From Benincasa hispida (lineage: Eukaryota; Streptophyta; Magnoliopsida; Cucurbitales; Cucurbitaceae): a DNA stretch of 64,000 nucleotides. The notes beneath the pieces were generated by a model. That model ran no database searches, was not told where the DNA came from, and saw nothing but the letters and a program-made list of their open reading frames with translations. Positions 1 through 12,984 of this stretch are shown one piece after another; positions within the stretch are counted from its first letter, which is position 1; each line of letters opens with the position of its first letter. Position numbers and translations under genes: made by a program. The stretch lies in the NCBI RefSeq assembly GCF_009727055.1, contig NC_052350.1, positions 14,163,705 through 14,227,704 of the forward strand. Direction: 5' to 3'.

Positions 1-422
1 TAAACATTTCGTGGTTCGGTCTTATAAAAACTTCTTTGTATAGAATATCCCCGCTTGCATGTCTAATACATGAATGATCATGATCAGATCATTTGTAGCA
101 CTTTACAACATTTGTAACACCTACAATATGGGTCATACTCGTAGTGTCACAAGGATAAGTTATCCAGCCTTATCCATATACTACAGACCATTTAGGTTAT
201 CACTTAAACATGATCCACCATTATGTCTCCACATACATGTTTAAGTTACAATGATAATCTTGGATGTTAGTTTATTGGTTTGTGGTTAATTCAACTAAAA
301 TATCACATATTTCATAGATAAAGTGAATAAAAATATCATATATTATTAATCACATAAGAGTTTGTTCACACAAGGTTTACAAACTATAAAACCCTATGAG
401 ATTTAGGGCATCAACCCCAACA
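1..422 (-). repeat. LTR-like dispersed repeat, 5' part, minus strand
   Basis: Read on the minus strand, this starts TGTTGGGGTTGATGCCCTAA at 422 and runs off the left edge of the window. The same opening, with changes, is seen at 2662 on the plus strand, and the following 400 bases resemble 2662-3330 and the solo LTR at 6324-8140. The TG start is what an LTR terminus should look like. Immediately to the right, at 423, the sequence continues as a plus-strand copy of the same family, so the two orientations abut here. No coding potential was seen. Confidence 0.6.
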
Positions 423-600
423 CATTTCACCAAGATGACCATAGTTACTTGACCATAATCATAAGTGAGTTGCAAACTCTTGCCTATGAGGACGGTCCTT
501 TGATCTGTATAAATGAGAGTGGTCAGATTCGTCGACTTAATATGCCTATCATTTTGTCTGATTGGGGAGCTAGGAACATAGTTATTGTAAATCCCTAAGC
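423..600 (+). repeat. Fragment of the LTR-like repeat, plus strand
   Basis: This stretch matches the plus-strand copies at about 3325-3480 and 5218-5395: a phrase on the pattern 'gaccata...gaccttaat', then 'gtcctttgat', then 'gagagtgg.cagatt'. It looks like a broken piece of a plus-strand copy into which the minus-strand element at 1-422 was inserted or joined. Confidence 0.5.
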
Positions 601-2661
601 TTGTTTTATTAGCTAATCACGTTAAAGTTCTTTTAATTATGTAATTAAGCTCTTGTAAATAAGTATTTATGATGATTGTATTGGTTGAATGTATGAAAGG
701 TTTATTTTGTTTTTTTATAAAAGCTTTAACGAGGAAAAAATATTCTAGAAGTGTAAAAGGCAATGCTCTCGAGTGCTTAGAAGGCAGGAAAATATTCTAA
801 GTTTGGAATGTTAAGCTCTAAGGGAAATAAAGGATAATTAACACTTAGAGAAAAATAGAGAATTTGCGATGAGGTTAGGTCAAGCTATGCGACCAAATTC
901 ACATGAGGCTGGTAAGGTTCAATGAAGGCAGTGTGTTAGGAGAGTCGTGAAATAAGTATAGGTTGAAAGGCTTTGAAATTGAAAAACAAGCCGGCTGTGG
1001 ACCAACATGATGAAGATGTGTTCAGAGGATGCAATGAGAATTGAAGTATGCGATGATCGGGAAAGGGTTTTGGAGGTTACAAGTCCATGCAATATAGTTA
1101 AGCTGGAGAATTCAGCTTAGTCCACTAGTGAGTGGGCTAAACGCAGTCTTAGGAACGTTAATTGAGGAATAGGATGCCAAGTGGAATTTGATTAAGTTAG
1201 CTGATTCATGCAAGCTCACATATAAATAGAAGTTGAAAAGCAGGGAAAAGTTTTGCCATAATTTTCCTACGCCTAAAAGAAAATATTACTGTCGTCTGAA
1301 GCTCAGAAGGTGTTGAAGAACTCTCGGGCAAGTATGAGAGTTAAGGATTTCCAATCGATCCAAAGGAATTTGATGTTCAAATTCTAAGGTAAAAGAATTA
1401 AGATGTCTATGAGCGAATTCATTAAAGGAAATCTAATTAGTTAATGGCTAGAATTAGAACTATGTAATCTAGAAGATTGAAATCTTGTCAATGAATAAAT
1501 AGATAGTTGCATACAAAGAACATGCAAGCAGCCGACTAACCGATGATATGCGCTAATGCGTGTAAGCATTAACAAAGTATTCACAATCGAGGCGCGTTGA
1601 GTGCGTCGCATAGTGGACGTTCATCGTATAGGCTCAAAGGGGTGCTTTAGTGTTTACCCGAGCACCATGAGAGAGGGTTGCCATTTTCCAACCAAATTAT
1701 AAGGTAAAGTGGCTAAGCCTAGTTGATGCGTTGAGATGAGTGATGCGATGAACTTAGTCATGATGCAATAAAATTAGTAGTATGCGATAATGTCGAATTT
1801 ATATATTAAGCTCAGAAGGGAGTTAATGAAACTAAAAAATGGACCTTTCTTTATTTTACGACAGATGCAAGTAGGAGAGGCTTTACAGACCCTTAGATAA
1901 GCAGCTTAAGATAGTGAGTGACAAATTTTATAATTGGTCTCTAAATGACAAGTTTTTCATTCGATTTTCAACGCATAGCCAGTTAAACATGTTGTTTACT
2001 ACCATAATTTTCTTAACACGTGTTTTATCTATATGTTGATCGCATGATCCATGTTTTCAAAAACTGAGATTTCACATGTAAATTTAGCATGCGATTCCAG
2101 TAAGTTAATGTTCATGCTATGAGTTATGATTATTTTCGATAAGAGAATTTTATGTGCATATTATAATTGCAAGGCACTTTATGTTAGCATGAAAATTATG
2201 ATGTTTAACCATATTCCCCTCGAGTATTCTATTTTATATTCACTGGATGCTAAAATATTTTGGTGCCTTGTATAAGCCCTACTCCGATGTTGTTATCGAA
2301 GGTATGGTAAGGTACCCAGTTATCAATTATGTTAGGGTTCTTTGACAAAGAAGGTATCGTAAGATGGTCAAGACCTAACCTAGCTTTACATGCACGTATG
2401 ACTCATGTTATTGACGTTGAAGAGATCTAGCAAAAAGGCTCTCTCTCATCTAAGGTTATTAAGGATCAAGCAAAAGGACTCTCCCACATGTTCAGATAGA
2501 GGAGTAGAGGTGCAATACAGAAATGATTATGAGTTTTAATTCAGGGTTTAAAATATGATATGATTTCATGTGTCTAGTTTTATTTCCAACCCTAAAGAAT
2601 GATCATGTAATGTTTTATGAAAGGCATGTTTATGTTGTTATGTATGAAAACATGTTTTAAC
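601..2661. other. Noncoding, repeat-derived; no gene recognised
   Basis: No convincing open frame on either strand. The stretch holds phrases such as 'gatgcgatg' and 'tgcgataatg' scattered between 1540 and 1800 and a duplicated phrase on the pattern 'gatcaagcaaaaggactctc' near 2400-2490. It lies between two parts of the same LTR-like family, so it may be the eroded internal region of a retroelement. No retroelement protein can be read from it. Confidence 0.35.
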
Positions 2662-3125
2662 TGTTAGGATTGATATCCTAATTCTCCCGGTGGTCTCGTA
2701 GTTTGTAAATATTTTATACACGTTGTTACTAATAAAATAAATGTTATTTTATATGAATTTACTCATATCCAATAAACTAAGATTCGTAGTTATTTCATAT
2801 AACTTGAGCATGTATGTGAGACATACAAGTGGATCATGCCTTAAGTAATAATCTAAATGGTCTGTAGTATAAGGATAAAGGAGGGATACCTTTATTAGGA
2901 TTAGTGTCCTAATTCTCCCGAAGTCTCGTTGTTTTTAATGATACACATTGTTTTATGAATAAAATAACTGTTATTTCATTTTGGCATTTACTCATATCCA
3001 ATAAACAAAGCTCCATAGTTATCTTATGTAAACTTAAGCATGTACATGTGATATACAAGTGAATTATGCCTTAAGTGATAACCTAAATAGGTCTATAGTA
3101 TAAGGATTAAGGTGAGATACATGAT
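2662..3125 (+). repeat. Tandem duplication of about 231 bp at the start of the LTR-like repeat
   Basis: Two head-to-tail copies at about 2662-2892 and 2893-3125. Each opens with a 'ttaggatt' and 'tcctaattctcccg' phrase, passes through 'actcatatccaataaac', and ends with 'ggtct.tagtataagga'. The two copies differ by scattered substitutions, so the duplication is not very recent. The opening corresponds to the TGTT end of the minus-strand copy at 422. Confidence 0.7.
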
Positions 3126-5017
3126 CCTGGAGACACTACGGATATAACCCGCTTTGTAGAACTTTGCAAGTGTTGTAAACTACTATAGATGGTAGATCCT
3201 GACCATTTATGTGGAGACATGCAAGCAGAGGTGTCCTATATAAAGAGTTTGTATAAGACTGGACCACGAGATGACTAGACTCTGTATATAACGCTGTTGA
3301 TACTAGAGATTTACATATCACCTAAACGACCATAGGTGACACGACCTTAATTCTGAGTGTTTTGGAAACTTTTGTCTTTGACGGCGGTCCTTTGATTAGT
3401 ATGGGTGAGAGTGGCCAGATTGCCAATTCAACATGTCTACCTTTTTGGGGACTTGTCTGATTTGGGAGTTGGGAACTCAATACACAAGAGGAATTCAATC
3501 CTTCCCTGAAGCAGGGGTAAGTAGAGTGATTGCTCCCTTAAGGACTGATTCTGGAGCTTGAACATAATGGCCACAACTTCCCTTTGGAATAGAGAACTCA
3601 ATCATAGTAGAACTATGACTTATGTTCATTAGAGGATTCAGTGGTACTTAAGGAGTTAGATGTAACTACAGGGGCATAATGGTTATTGGCCCAGGTGTAC
3701 TTACGATTGATTTGTGAAGGGTTGTCGCACTGCTGATTGGTTAAGATGGAAACATAATATATATGTGGTAAAGAAAGTTCAACAATCAGTCTTTAGTGGA
3801 GTGCCTACTAGTTAACGGATGGTGGATCCCATGACTAAAGAGTTTAGTCAGTTATTCATGTACTGTTGGAGCTTCGAGTTACAGGTCCATAAGGTCCCCT
3901 TGGTAGCTAAACGGATTCAGTTAAGGATCCATTCTTGGTGTTGATTTGAAATGTTCAAATTGACAAGAGGTAATTTGATTATATATGATATAATCGATAT
4001 GAGATACATCTAGTAGAAGATTAATGTAAATAAGATTTATACTAAGTGCCATGAAATAGAAAAAGAGCTATGGTTTGTATGTTTCATGAGATGAAATATT
4101 AAAACTATAGGTTATAAATATAGTATGATAAGTTGGTTATTATTTATATTTATAATAATATTAATTATTGGATAATTATTTATTTTTCTCAAAATAACCA
4201 ATTGAGTGGGAGGTTATTGGTGGTTTCATGGTAACCGTGAGATAAAAGGAAAAATGTTTTCCTAATTTTAGTAATAAAAGAAAAGAAAAGAAAAAGAAAA
4301 AGAAAATAGTGAATTTGTGATTTCCTCTCTCGGAAATAACTCACGGGAAGTTGTCAAGTAAATAAGATTTACTAAACGACAGCTTGGATGAGCTAAACGA
4401 TCGTGGAGTGTTAGTAGGCGACAGACACTCAGCTAAGTGATGAGTTAAACGATCGTATAGCTTTTGCTAGACGATCACTTAGCTTTTCCTTAACGATTAG
4501 GCATCGACCTATACGATAGGTTTGACCATCTTTCACTTGCTCAATCGTTTACACGATTGTGTTTCCTCCTGCTTTCTGCCTCAAACAAGGTTCACACAAA
4601 GCCCACCCTCTAGATTCTCACACCGATAATACTAAGGTAGCCTTCTTGGTGGTGTTATACTCAACTCGACATTGTCGAGGTTCTGTGAAGGTTGTTCGTG
4701 TTGTTCGGGGTGTTCATAACCAAGGAGATCGCTTAGTTCGAGTGCGTGGAGTTCGTGTAGTGTAGCGGTCGTGTTGGGCGAGCATTCGTGTGTAGCTGTG
4801 TTGCTGTGATCGAGCGTTCGTGATCAAGGAGCTTTGTGATGAGTCCACTAAGTGTGTTGCTCTTGTCCTTGATCAGTTGTATATCATGCTGTAATTTTTA
4901 TATTTAATGCATAACCATATATTTCCTTTTGTATTGTAATTGTAAAGTTCATATACGATTGTAGTTTGGAATGATCTTTCCGCTGCTCATGGAAATCCTC
5001 GTGTTCAGTTTCCTTCA
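2662..5017 (+). repeat. LTR-like dispersed repeat, copy 1
   Basis: Starts TGTTAGGATTGATATCC and ends ...TTTCCTTCA just before the next copy begins. It includes the 231-bp duplication at its start. Landmarks also found in copy 2 are the 'cccgctttgtaga' segment, 'gtggagacatg.aagc', 'gggtgagagt.gccagattgcc' and a run of CGATCG-type motifs at 4380-4560. No protein is encoded. The size, TG start and CA end fit a long LTR or a non-autonomous retroelement, but no internal retroviral-type domains were found next to it. Confidence 0.55.
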
Positions 5018-8000
5018 ACCTTATCCTGGTGACACTACAGATACGACCCGCTTTATAGATGTTACAAGTATTGTAAAATGCTACAAATGGTCTGATCCTG
5101 ACCATTCATGTGGAGACATGTAAGCGGGGATGTCCTACAATAAGATTTTGTATAAGACTAGACCACGAGAATATTAGTCTCTTTGTATAACGTTGTTGAT
5201 AATTGAGACTTACATTTTACTAAAATGACCATAAGTTACATGACCTTAATCCTGAGTGAGTTGGAAACTCCTACTTATGAGGGCAGTTCTTTAATTAGTA
5301 TGGGTGAGAGTAGCCAGATTGCCAACTCAACAAGTTTACCTTTTTGGGGATTCGTCTGATTGGGGAGCCGGAAACTCAGCTACACAAGACGAAATTCACT
5401 CATTCTCCGAAGCAGGGGTAAGTAGATAAATTGCTCCCTTAAGGCTGATTCTGTGTCTTGAACATAGTGGTCACACCATCTCTTTGGAATAGAGGACTCA
5501 GTCATAGTAGGACTGTAACTTATTGTTCATTAGAGGAATCAGTGATACTTGAGGAGTTAGATGTAACCACAGGGGCAAAACGGTGAATTGGCTCAATTGT
5601 ACTTACGAGCGATTTGTGAAGGGTCATCGCACTGTTGATTGGTTATATGGACATAGAAATATATCTGTAGTACGAAGAGTGCAACTGTCGGTCTTTTGTG
5701 GAGTGACCAATAGTTAATGGATGGTGGATCTTGTGACTAAAGAGTCTAGTAAGATATTCACGTACCGTTGGAGCTTCAAGCTACAAGTCCATGAAGTCCC
5801 CTTGGTAGCTCAATCAAGTTGAGAATCAGATTTTAGGTTAGTTTGAAATGTTCAAATTAACATGAGGAAATTCTATTATATGATTAAATGATTTATATTA
5901 AGTACCATAAAATAGAAAAAGAACTATGGTTTATATGTTTCATATAATAAAATATTAAAACTATAGGTTATAAATATAATATGATAAGTTGGTTCTCATA
6001 TTTCTTTATAATATATTAATTATATGATAATTAATTCTTTTTCTCTAATAACCGAATTGAGTGGGAGGTTATTAGAAATTTTTATGGTAACCGTGAAATC
6101 AAAGGAAAATTGTTTTTCAAACTTAGAAGAAGACTAATTCGGGAAATCTCACGAAAGAGGCTATCAAGTAAAAAGTGTTTTTACTAAGCGATAGCATTGA
6201 GAGCATACACAATTGAGCTACGAGTTGACTATATGATAGTTACTTGTTGATCGTTGCTACACAATCGAGTAGCAAAGTCTATACGATAGGCTTTATCTTC
6301 TAAACAATTGAGTACATCATCTATGTTGGAATATGCCATCGTGCAACGGAAGTTACTAGGATCCATAAGCACTCTAATTCATTAATTTTGACATAAATGA
6401 AAGCATGCTTCAATAGAAATAAATGGGTTTCATGATATACCTTTGTAGAACTTCCTCCAAGCTTGAATCCAGCTACTAATCTCCTCTAAATCTTGTTGTA
6501 GACCACCCCAAGATCTTCCCTACTATCCTCTTGGTACTCTAGATTGAGTAGTGGGACTCAAAAAAACCTGAATCAAAGGAATTTGGAGATAAGCTCACTA
6601 CAATAACCCCAAGGAAGAACAACTTCTTCTCTCGAATTTTTCTGAAAATTTTGATCGATTATCTTGCTTCAAAACACTCCAATCTCTTCAAATATTGCAG
6701 ATATTGATGCAAAGAGATTTGCTACATGAGATGCAGCTCATGCTTGGAGTTAATGAAGCTTGAAGAGGTGGTTGTTCATGAGCTACTTCATGAAATTAAT
6801 GGAAAATCCTTATTTTCAATTTTTGTGTTTTTCCTTTCTTTTTTAATTTATAAAATGTTGATTTCATAAATCAATTTCTTTTAATAAAATTGAAAATATT
6901 ATTAATTTTATAAAATTAATTTCATAACTTAATTTTCTTTAATAAAATTAATAAATAATTACTTAAACAATTTAAATAATTCTAATTAATTTTTACACAA
7001 TTCCATCTTCAAATATTTAAATCATATTTAAATATTATTTCTCAATTTCATTTAATTCTAATTTGAACACTTCAAATTAACTTATCATGCTACTCTAGAG
7101 TTAATCCATTTACGAGTTAGTAGGGGGACCTTGCAGACCTACAGACCATGGGCTCTAACGATTTGAGATTAATCGGCTAAACTCATTAGACCGATTTAAC
7201 CCTCATTCGTTAACTAATGGGTGATTCCACTAAAGTCCATAGTTGAACTCCCTTCACTGTAGATATATTATGTCCACTCAATATAACCATGATTAGTAAG
7301 TTAATCCTTCACAGGTTGTTCGTAACAATGGTTGGGTCGAATATCTATTTTACCCCCAAAATTACCTCTTGTTCCTTCAGTCCTTCTGATCCCCTAAAGA
7401 ACAATTGATTTGTGATCCGATCAACAAATCGAATCCCTCTCGGGCCAATGAGAGGGTGAGGTCTCTTGTTCAAGACCCAGAATCAACACTTGAAGGGAAC
7501 AATCTTTCTACTAACCCTAATCGAGTAGGAGTGAATTCCTTATTGCACCCTATCTCCCCAGCTATTCATCCGATCTTATCCCCAAAATGAGAGGCTTATT
7601 GAGTAGAGACAGTTCGTCTATTCTTATCATTTGTAGATCAAAGGATAATCCCGAACAAACAAGAGTTCATAGTTAGCTCAGGATTAAGGTCAAGTTACCT
7701 AGATCATCGTTTTGAAATAATCAATCTTAAACAGTAAACAACGTTATAAAGTAAGAGTGACTGGTTTCATGGTCCGATCTTGTACAAAACTCATTTGCAC
7801 AGGACACCCCTACTCCTCATGTCCCAACATGAATGAATTGGGATCGCTTCGTTTGTAGCACTTTACAACTCTTTGTAATAACTATAGAGTAGGTCGCATC
7901 CAATAGTGTTACCTGAATAAGGCACCCAATCTTATTCGTATACTATAGATCATTTTGACTATTTACTCGAACCTGATCCACTTGTATGTCTCCACATAAA

Positions 8001-8600
8001 GTTCAAGTACTCATATAATAGTCAAGAGACTTAAGATTATTAAATTTCGGAAAAACAATATATTCAATAACAAATTATTGAATTTTCAAAATAAGTTCTA
8101 TTGTTTACAAACCACGAGTTTTAAGACATAAAACCCAACAGTCTATATGATATATAGTCTTCATCTCCCACTTAATCGATTGTCTACCTCCTATCTTCCT
8201 CAATCCAATATCATACAGAGCCCACAAATCCTAAATTCTCACATCGAGAATACCAAGGTAACCATGTATTCGAGGTGTTCTAAATCCATTCATGGATCGA
8301 GTTCGACTCGATTGGATTCGAGGTTGATTCAGTTGTTCATGTTGTTGGCTGTTTCGTTCGTTGCATTCGAGTGCATCGTTTGGATGTAGAGGAAATTGAT
8401 TGAGGGATACTAGAAGAATAGTTCTTCAAAGGTACACATACTCTATCCCTTGTATTTTCTTGTAGCGTGCGGTTAATTTATGTTTATGCATAATTTGTTC
8501 GTTTTCGTTTAAGACTATAATTGTTGTGTTCATTCTGAATAGAATTTGGAACGATCCACTTCTGCTGCTCATGGAGATTTTTTTTTTATTTCCTTCAATA
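5018..8600 (+). repeat. LTR-like dispersed repeat, copy 2, interrupted by a solo LTR
   Basis: Follows copy 1 head to tail. It lacks the first few hundred bases of copy 1 and begins at the segment 'cctggtgacactacagatac', equivalent to about 3128 in copy 1. It runs parallel to copy 1 to 6323, is broken by the element at 6324-8140, and resumes at 8141 with the equivalent of about 4550 ('cctc.t..cttcctcaa', 'cacagagcccac', 'attctcacatcgagaata'). It ends 'atttccttca' near 8599. Removing the insert restores collinearity with copy 1. Confidence 0.6.
6324..8140 (-). mobile_element. Solo LTR, about 1.8 kb, nested in another repeat
   Basis: Bounded by TGTTGG at 6324 and CCAACA at 8140, perfect short inverted termini, and flanked by ATCTA (6319-6323) and GTCTA (8141-8145), a 4/5 match expected of an aged 5-bp target duplication. 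The surrounding repeat copy is collinear on either side. Read on the minus strand, it belongs to the same superfamily as the plus-strand copies. No internal coding region is present, so this is best explained as a solo LTR left by recombination between two LTRs. A truncated relative lies at 18683-19408. Confidence 0.7.
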
Positions 8601-10430
8601 ACTTAAGTAGTCACTAATTGGGAACTTTAAGCTCATTCTTTTAAATATTTTCCCTCCTAAGGTAGCGGTAGATGTCTCGAAGCCGAGTAAATCTGCCAGT
8701 CAGTCACTGATCAGGATTGTCCAATAGTTTGAAGTTTAGATAGCTACTATGTCAGATAACTCTATTTTTGTTTGTACATGTCATGAGAGGCAGGGTAAGA
8801 CTTGTATAAACTGATGTTGTATCTGGACTTGGATTTATGTAACCATTATATACTGTTGTAATCTTCTGATTAGCAATACTTGTACGAGATGAATTGTTGA
8901 TAAGATTTGTATGAAGTTGTGGAAGGTATAAACTACTAACCAAGTTTAACAAATGCTAAGGAGACAAGGTCACAGGAATAGGTAGGACAGTAGTTGTCAC
9001 AACAAGATTGGTGATTACTCTCTTCATATCCCTTCTCGAGTTTAGAGGATAATCTGGGTAGGGGTATGATAGCTACACAAGAAGGAATTCAATCCTCCCC
9101 ATTCCAGGTCTTAAACAATGTGACGTCATATCTTCTTCTGGCCCGATAGGGGTTCGGTTATAGTTGGACTATGACTAATTGTTCATTAAAGGGACTGATG
9201 GTACATAAGGAGTTAGATGTGATTATAAGGGTAAAACGGTAATTTTGATTCAACTGTACTCACGAGCAATTTGTGAAGGGTCAACGCACTATTGATTGGT
9301 TATATCCAATGGACATATAATTAACAAAGAGTGCAATTGTTCATCTTTAATGGAGTGATCGACAGTTAACGAAGATTGATTAATTTAATTAAAGAGGTTA
9401 ATTAATTAATCTCATATAATTTGAACTTCAATCTATAGGTTCATAAGGTCCCTTGTTAGCTCAATAAGAATTAATGAAAATCAAATTAATCTTGGATTAA
9501 TTTGAATTGTTCTAATTAATTAAAGGGAATTAATTGTATATGATACAATTATTATAATGTACGTGATACATTATAGTATAAAGTTTTAATAAGAGAAATA
9601 AATATTTGAAATGATTCGAATATTAATTATATGAATATGATTTATATAAAAACTATAGGTTAAAATTATGTGAATATGATTCATATCAATGCTATAGTTT
9701 ATATGAGAGAATAATAATCTATATGTGATATTATATGTGATATAATAAACTATATAGGTTATATATTACCTGTGTTATAATATAGGCTTACATTTAGTTA
9801 TATTATGTAATATAATTAAATAAACAATTTTGAATTTTGAATTAAAAATCAATTAATTCTTAGGGAGTTATTTTATTAAGTGGGAAGTTATTTTTCATTT
9901 CTCTCATACACGTAGTGGGCTAGAGGATGAAAGAGGAGGATTTTATTTTTACGTGAAAAAAAAAAATTGGTTTCAACAGATTACTCTCCCTCTCATCTCA
10001 ATCTTCATAGATCTCCATCTTCTCAATAATTTTCTCTCTAGAAAAACTAAAATCTTCTTTCACCAAAATTAACACATAGAAACCCACAACTTCATGTGAT
10101 TTTCACCTTGACACTAACGAGGAAGATATTATGATGGTGTCCTCACTGTGTGTTCTTAGGTTGTTGTATTTGGTGTTTCAAGTTGGAGAGAAGTTTTTTC
10201 AAAGTTCATGATTTCGCAGGAGGGAAAGCGAGAAGATAGTTCTTCAAGGATTAGTAACATATCATCGTCCTTTCTCTGTTAATTCAGTAGAAGCATGCTT
10301 AGGTTCTTTGTTATGTTCTTTGTTATTTATCCTGTTGTTTTTGTCATTCTACAATTTAAAGTTCTGTAAAATAAAATTAGAGACACGAATGCGTTCATAC
10401 ACTTCCGTTTCGGGAATTCAATCCCTTCAA
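8601..10430 (+). repeat. LTR-like dispersed repeat, copy 3, divergent
   Basis: From about 9080 ('tacacaagaaggaattcaat') this follows copy 1 from about 3478: 'tagttggactatgac', 'ggagttagatgt', 'tttgtgaagggtcaacgcac', 'gattggttatat'. It ends near 10430 with 'tcccttca', corresponding to the 'tttccttca' ends of copies 1 and 2. The first 480 bases (8601-9080) have no clear counterpart in copies 1 and 2. No coding region was seen. Confidence 0.5.
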
Positions 10431-12179
10431 AATTTTCATTTATTACTTTATTAGTTGTTGCATCAACGTTTAAAAAAGGATGTATTAATTATAAAATGAC
10501 ATTAAATTTACTAAAAAGTGTTGAGGTAACTCGAATAATTTAAAGTCATAAACATTTCTGAATTAAATATGGAAAAGGAGATTCATAATTTTGTAAATAA
10601 ATATATAAATAACTACTTAAAAAATTCTAACTAATATTCTTCATTTGATCTATAAATAAAACACATAGTGTCATCTTCTAATTTTTTTAAATGGTTGAAT
10701 TAATTTAAAGTCATCAATTTTTGAACTAAATATGGAAAAGGAAATTCATAATTTTGTAAATAAATATATAAATAACTACTTAATTCTAACTAATATTTTC
10801 AATTTGATCAATAAATAAATACATAGTGCCATTTCTGTTTTTTCTAAAAAAATAGTTGAACAAACATTAAGGTCATATTTGGTAATTATTAAGTTTCTGG
10901 TTTTTGTTTTTTAAAATAAAACATATTTCATTCACAGTTCTTATAACGATTTGCATCTTTATTAAGTAAAATGGTTGAATTCTTAGTCAAATTTTGAAAA
11001 CAAAAACAACTACTTTTTTAAATTCTCAAATTTTAGTTTGGTTCTTTAAACCATTTGTGAAAAATAGATAACAAATGAATAAACTTGGGATCGAAGTAGT
11101 GTCTATAGACTTAATTTTAAAAAAACAAAAACAAAAAACAAAATAATTATCAAACAAAACCTAAATAACTCAATTTGGCTTTTGTCTTTAGTATAATTTA
11201 AATTCTCAAAGTTTTCTCGTTCCATAAAAATCTTATAATGAATAGGGGTTATGATGTTGGGAATGTTTCCTTCATCACACCTTTCGACATTATAACTACT
11301 TGGCACATTCTCTTGTGGGAGAAAATCATTTGAAGAGCGGATGTCTTCTCTTCTCTATATCTTTTATCTCCAATGGTTGTCTTTTTTGTCGTCTTTCGAT
11401 ATTGTTCTCTAGTTTGTTGCGTCATTTGTTTTCTTTATATAAAAAATCAATTAAATCATCATATAAAAAGATAAAACTTGTTAAATTTTAGCATCAGAAA
11501 AAACTAACATGTCATTTAAATCATTGTTTTGTTAACATGCCCATACACAATATTCCCATTTAAGCATGTTACTTTTGAATAATTAAATTTTATTGATTAG
11601 CAAGTCAAATTTTACTTTAGGAGGTTTTGTATATGTCATGATATACGTAATGCTTTCAATATAACAATAATTTAGTGGTAAATCAATGTTTGTAAATAAT
11701 TGATAAGATTGAGAATTTCAAATTATTAAAGACCAAATTGAAAATTACCTAAAAGAGGGGCAATTTTTTAATCCAAAGTGTATATATAAGTTAATAGAGC
11801 TATTTTTATATAATATAAAAGTTCATAGAAAATCATAAACATAATGTAAAATTGAAATCATTTCTTAAAATAGGACAAATTTGACTATGAAATTGCTGCT
11901 AATGAAGAAAGAAGTCCAACGAAGAGAAGTTTTACTTTTATTCCGATGAATTTAAGGAACCGTTGAAAGTCGCGGTACCAAAAAACGTTTTCTCTTGACG
12001 ATTAAGTTTTCACAAAACAAAGCAGTCCCATGTCTGGACGCGATAGGACAAGAGTCAATGGTCGGTGATGACATGTCATCATATTATTATCTACGCGAAA
12101 AAGACGGAATACAATTTATTATTATTATCTTCGTTTGTCATTTGAGGATCTTTTATTTGAATATTGTTGTTTTGAAAAC
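10431..12179. other. AT-rich intergenic DNA with a tandem duplication
   Basis: No gene supported. Between about 10530 and 10860 there are two head-to-tail copies of a unit of about 163 bp, each containing 'aaatatggaaaagg', 'attcataattttgtaaat' and 'taactacttaa'. The rest is AT-rich with short open frames of no recognisable composition. Confidence 0.5.
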
Positions 12180-12239
12180 CTTTTATGAAAATATTGTTGT
12201 TTTAAAACTAATTAGAGATTTGTGGTAGTTTTCTGTATT

Positions 12240-12410
12240 CAAGACTTTTAGTGAGGATTGAGAATTCGATATGGGTAGATGTCGAAGATTGAGAATTGGA
12301 CGAAGTTGAATGTCGAGGGTTGAGAACTCGACGATGGTGGATCGGTCTCTTTGGAGACTTGTCGAGTGTTGAACATTCGACATACATAAGTCGAAAGTTC
12401 AACCCTCACA
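12240..12410. repeat. Palindromic GTCGAG motifs at the 5' end of element A
   Basis: A cluster of short imperfect hairpins of the form GTCGAG-GGTTGA-ACTCGAC: 'tcgagggttgagaactcgac' near 12313, 'gtcgagtgttgaacattcga' near 12360 and 'tcgaaagttcaaccctc' near 12391. The same motif family occurs at 57415-57540, the equivalent outer end of element B. Because it is shared by both elements in the same relative place, it is probably part of the element rather than of the host site. Confidence 0.6.
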
Positions 12411-12984
12411 AGCTGATGTCTCGTCCCATCGTCGTTGTCAACTTGCCGATGCCAGCTTGCGCTGCTGACCGAATATGGGCAGCTTTAAACTTATGTCGTG
12501 CTGTCGTGCCTCCTCCCCTAACCACTGATTTTAATTTCAACTCCCATGGAACACTCGACCTATGTGTTTCTAAACCACTCCCCTCCCATTCTTAGATTAC
12601 ATTTCGTCTTTGCCTTTGCCATCTCATTTCTGAAAATCTCTGCCTTCTTCCTCCTTGCGCATATTAAATCCCCCTCCTCCCATTTTTTACCTCACAGCTT
12701 TTCATTTCCATTTCTCTTCTTCTATTTCGTTTGATACAAACTATTCTCACACTTATCCCTTGATCACAAACTATACTGATTCGTTACTCTACTAAAAAAA
12801 ATTTAAAAAAATAATTATAAATTTTATTTTTGTTCTTATATATATATTTTTTATAGATTCTAATATTTTTTTTTTTTTTGTAGTTGTTGCTAGATAACAA
12901 ATAACAGGAAAAAAGGGTGAACGTTGTCACTTTGAAGGAAAAAAAATTACTGTCCATATTTTAGTATTAACTTTGAAAACATAG

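Noticed and set aside
12183..12734. Several short open frames near the 5' end of element A
   Set aside because: They overlap the GTCGAG palindromes on both strands and do not match the element's genes.
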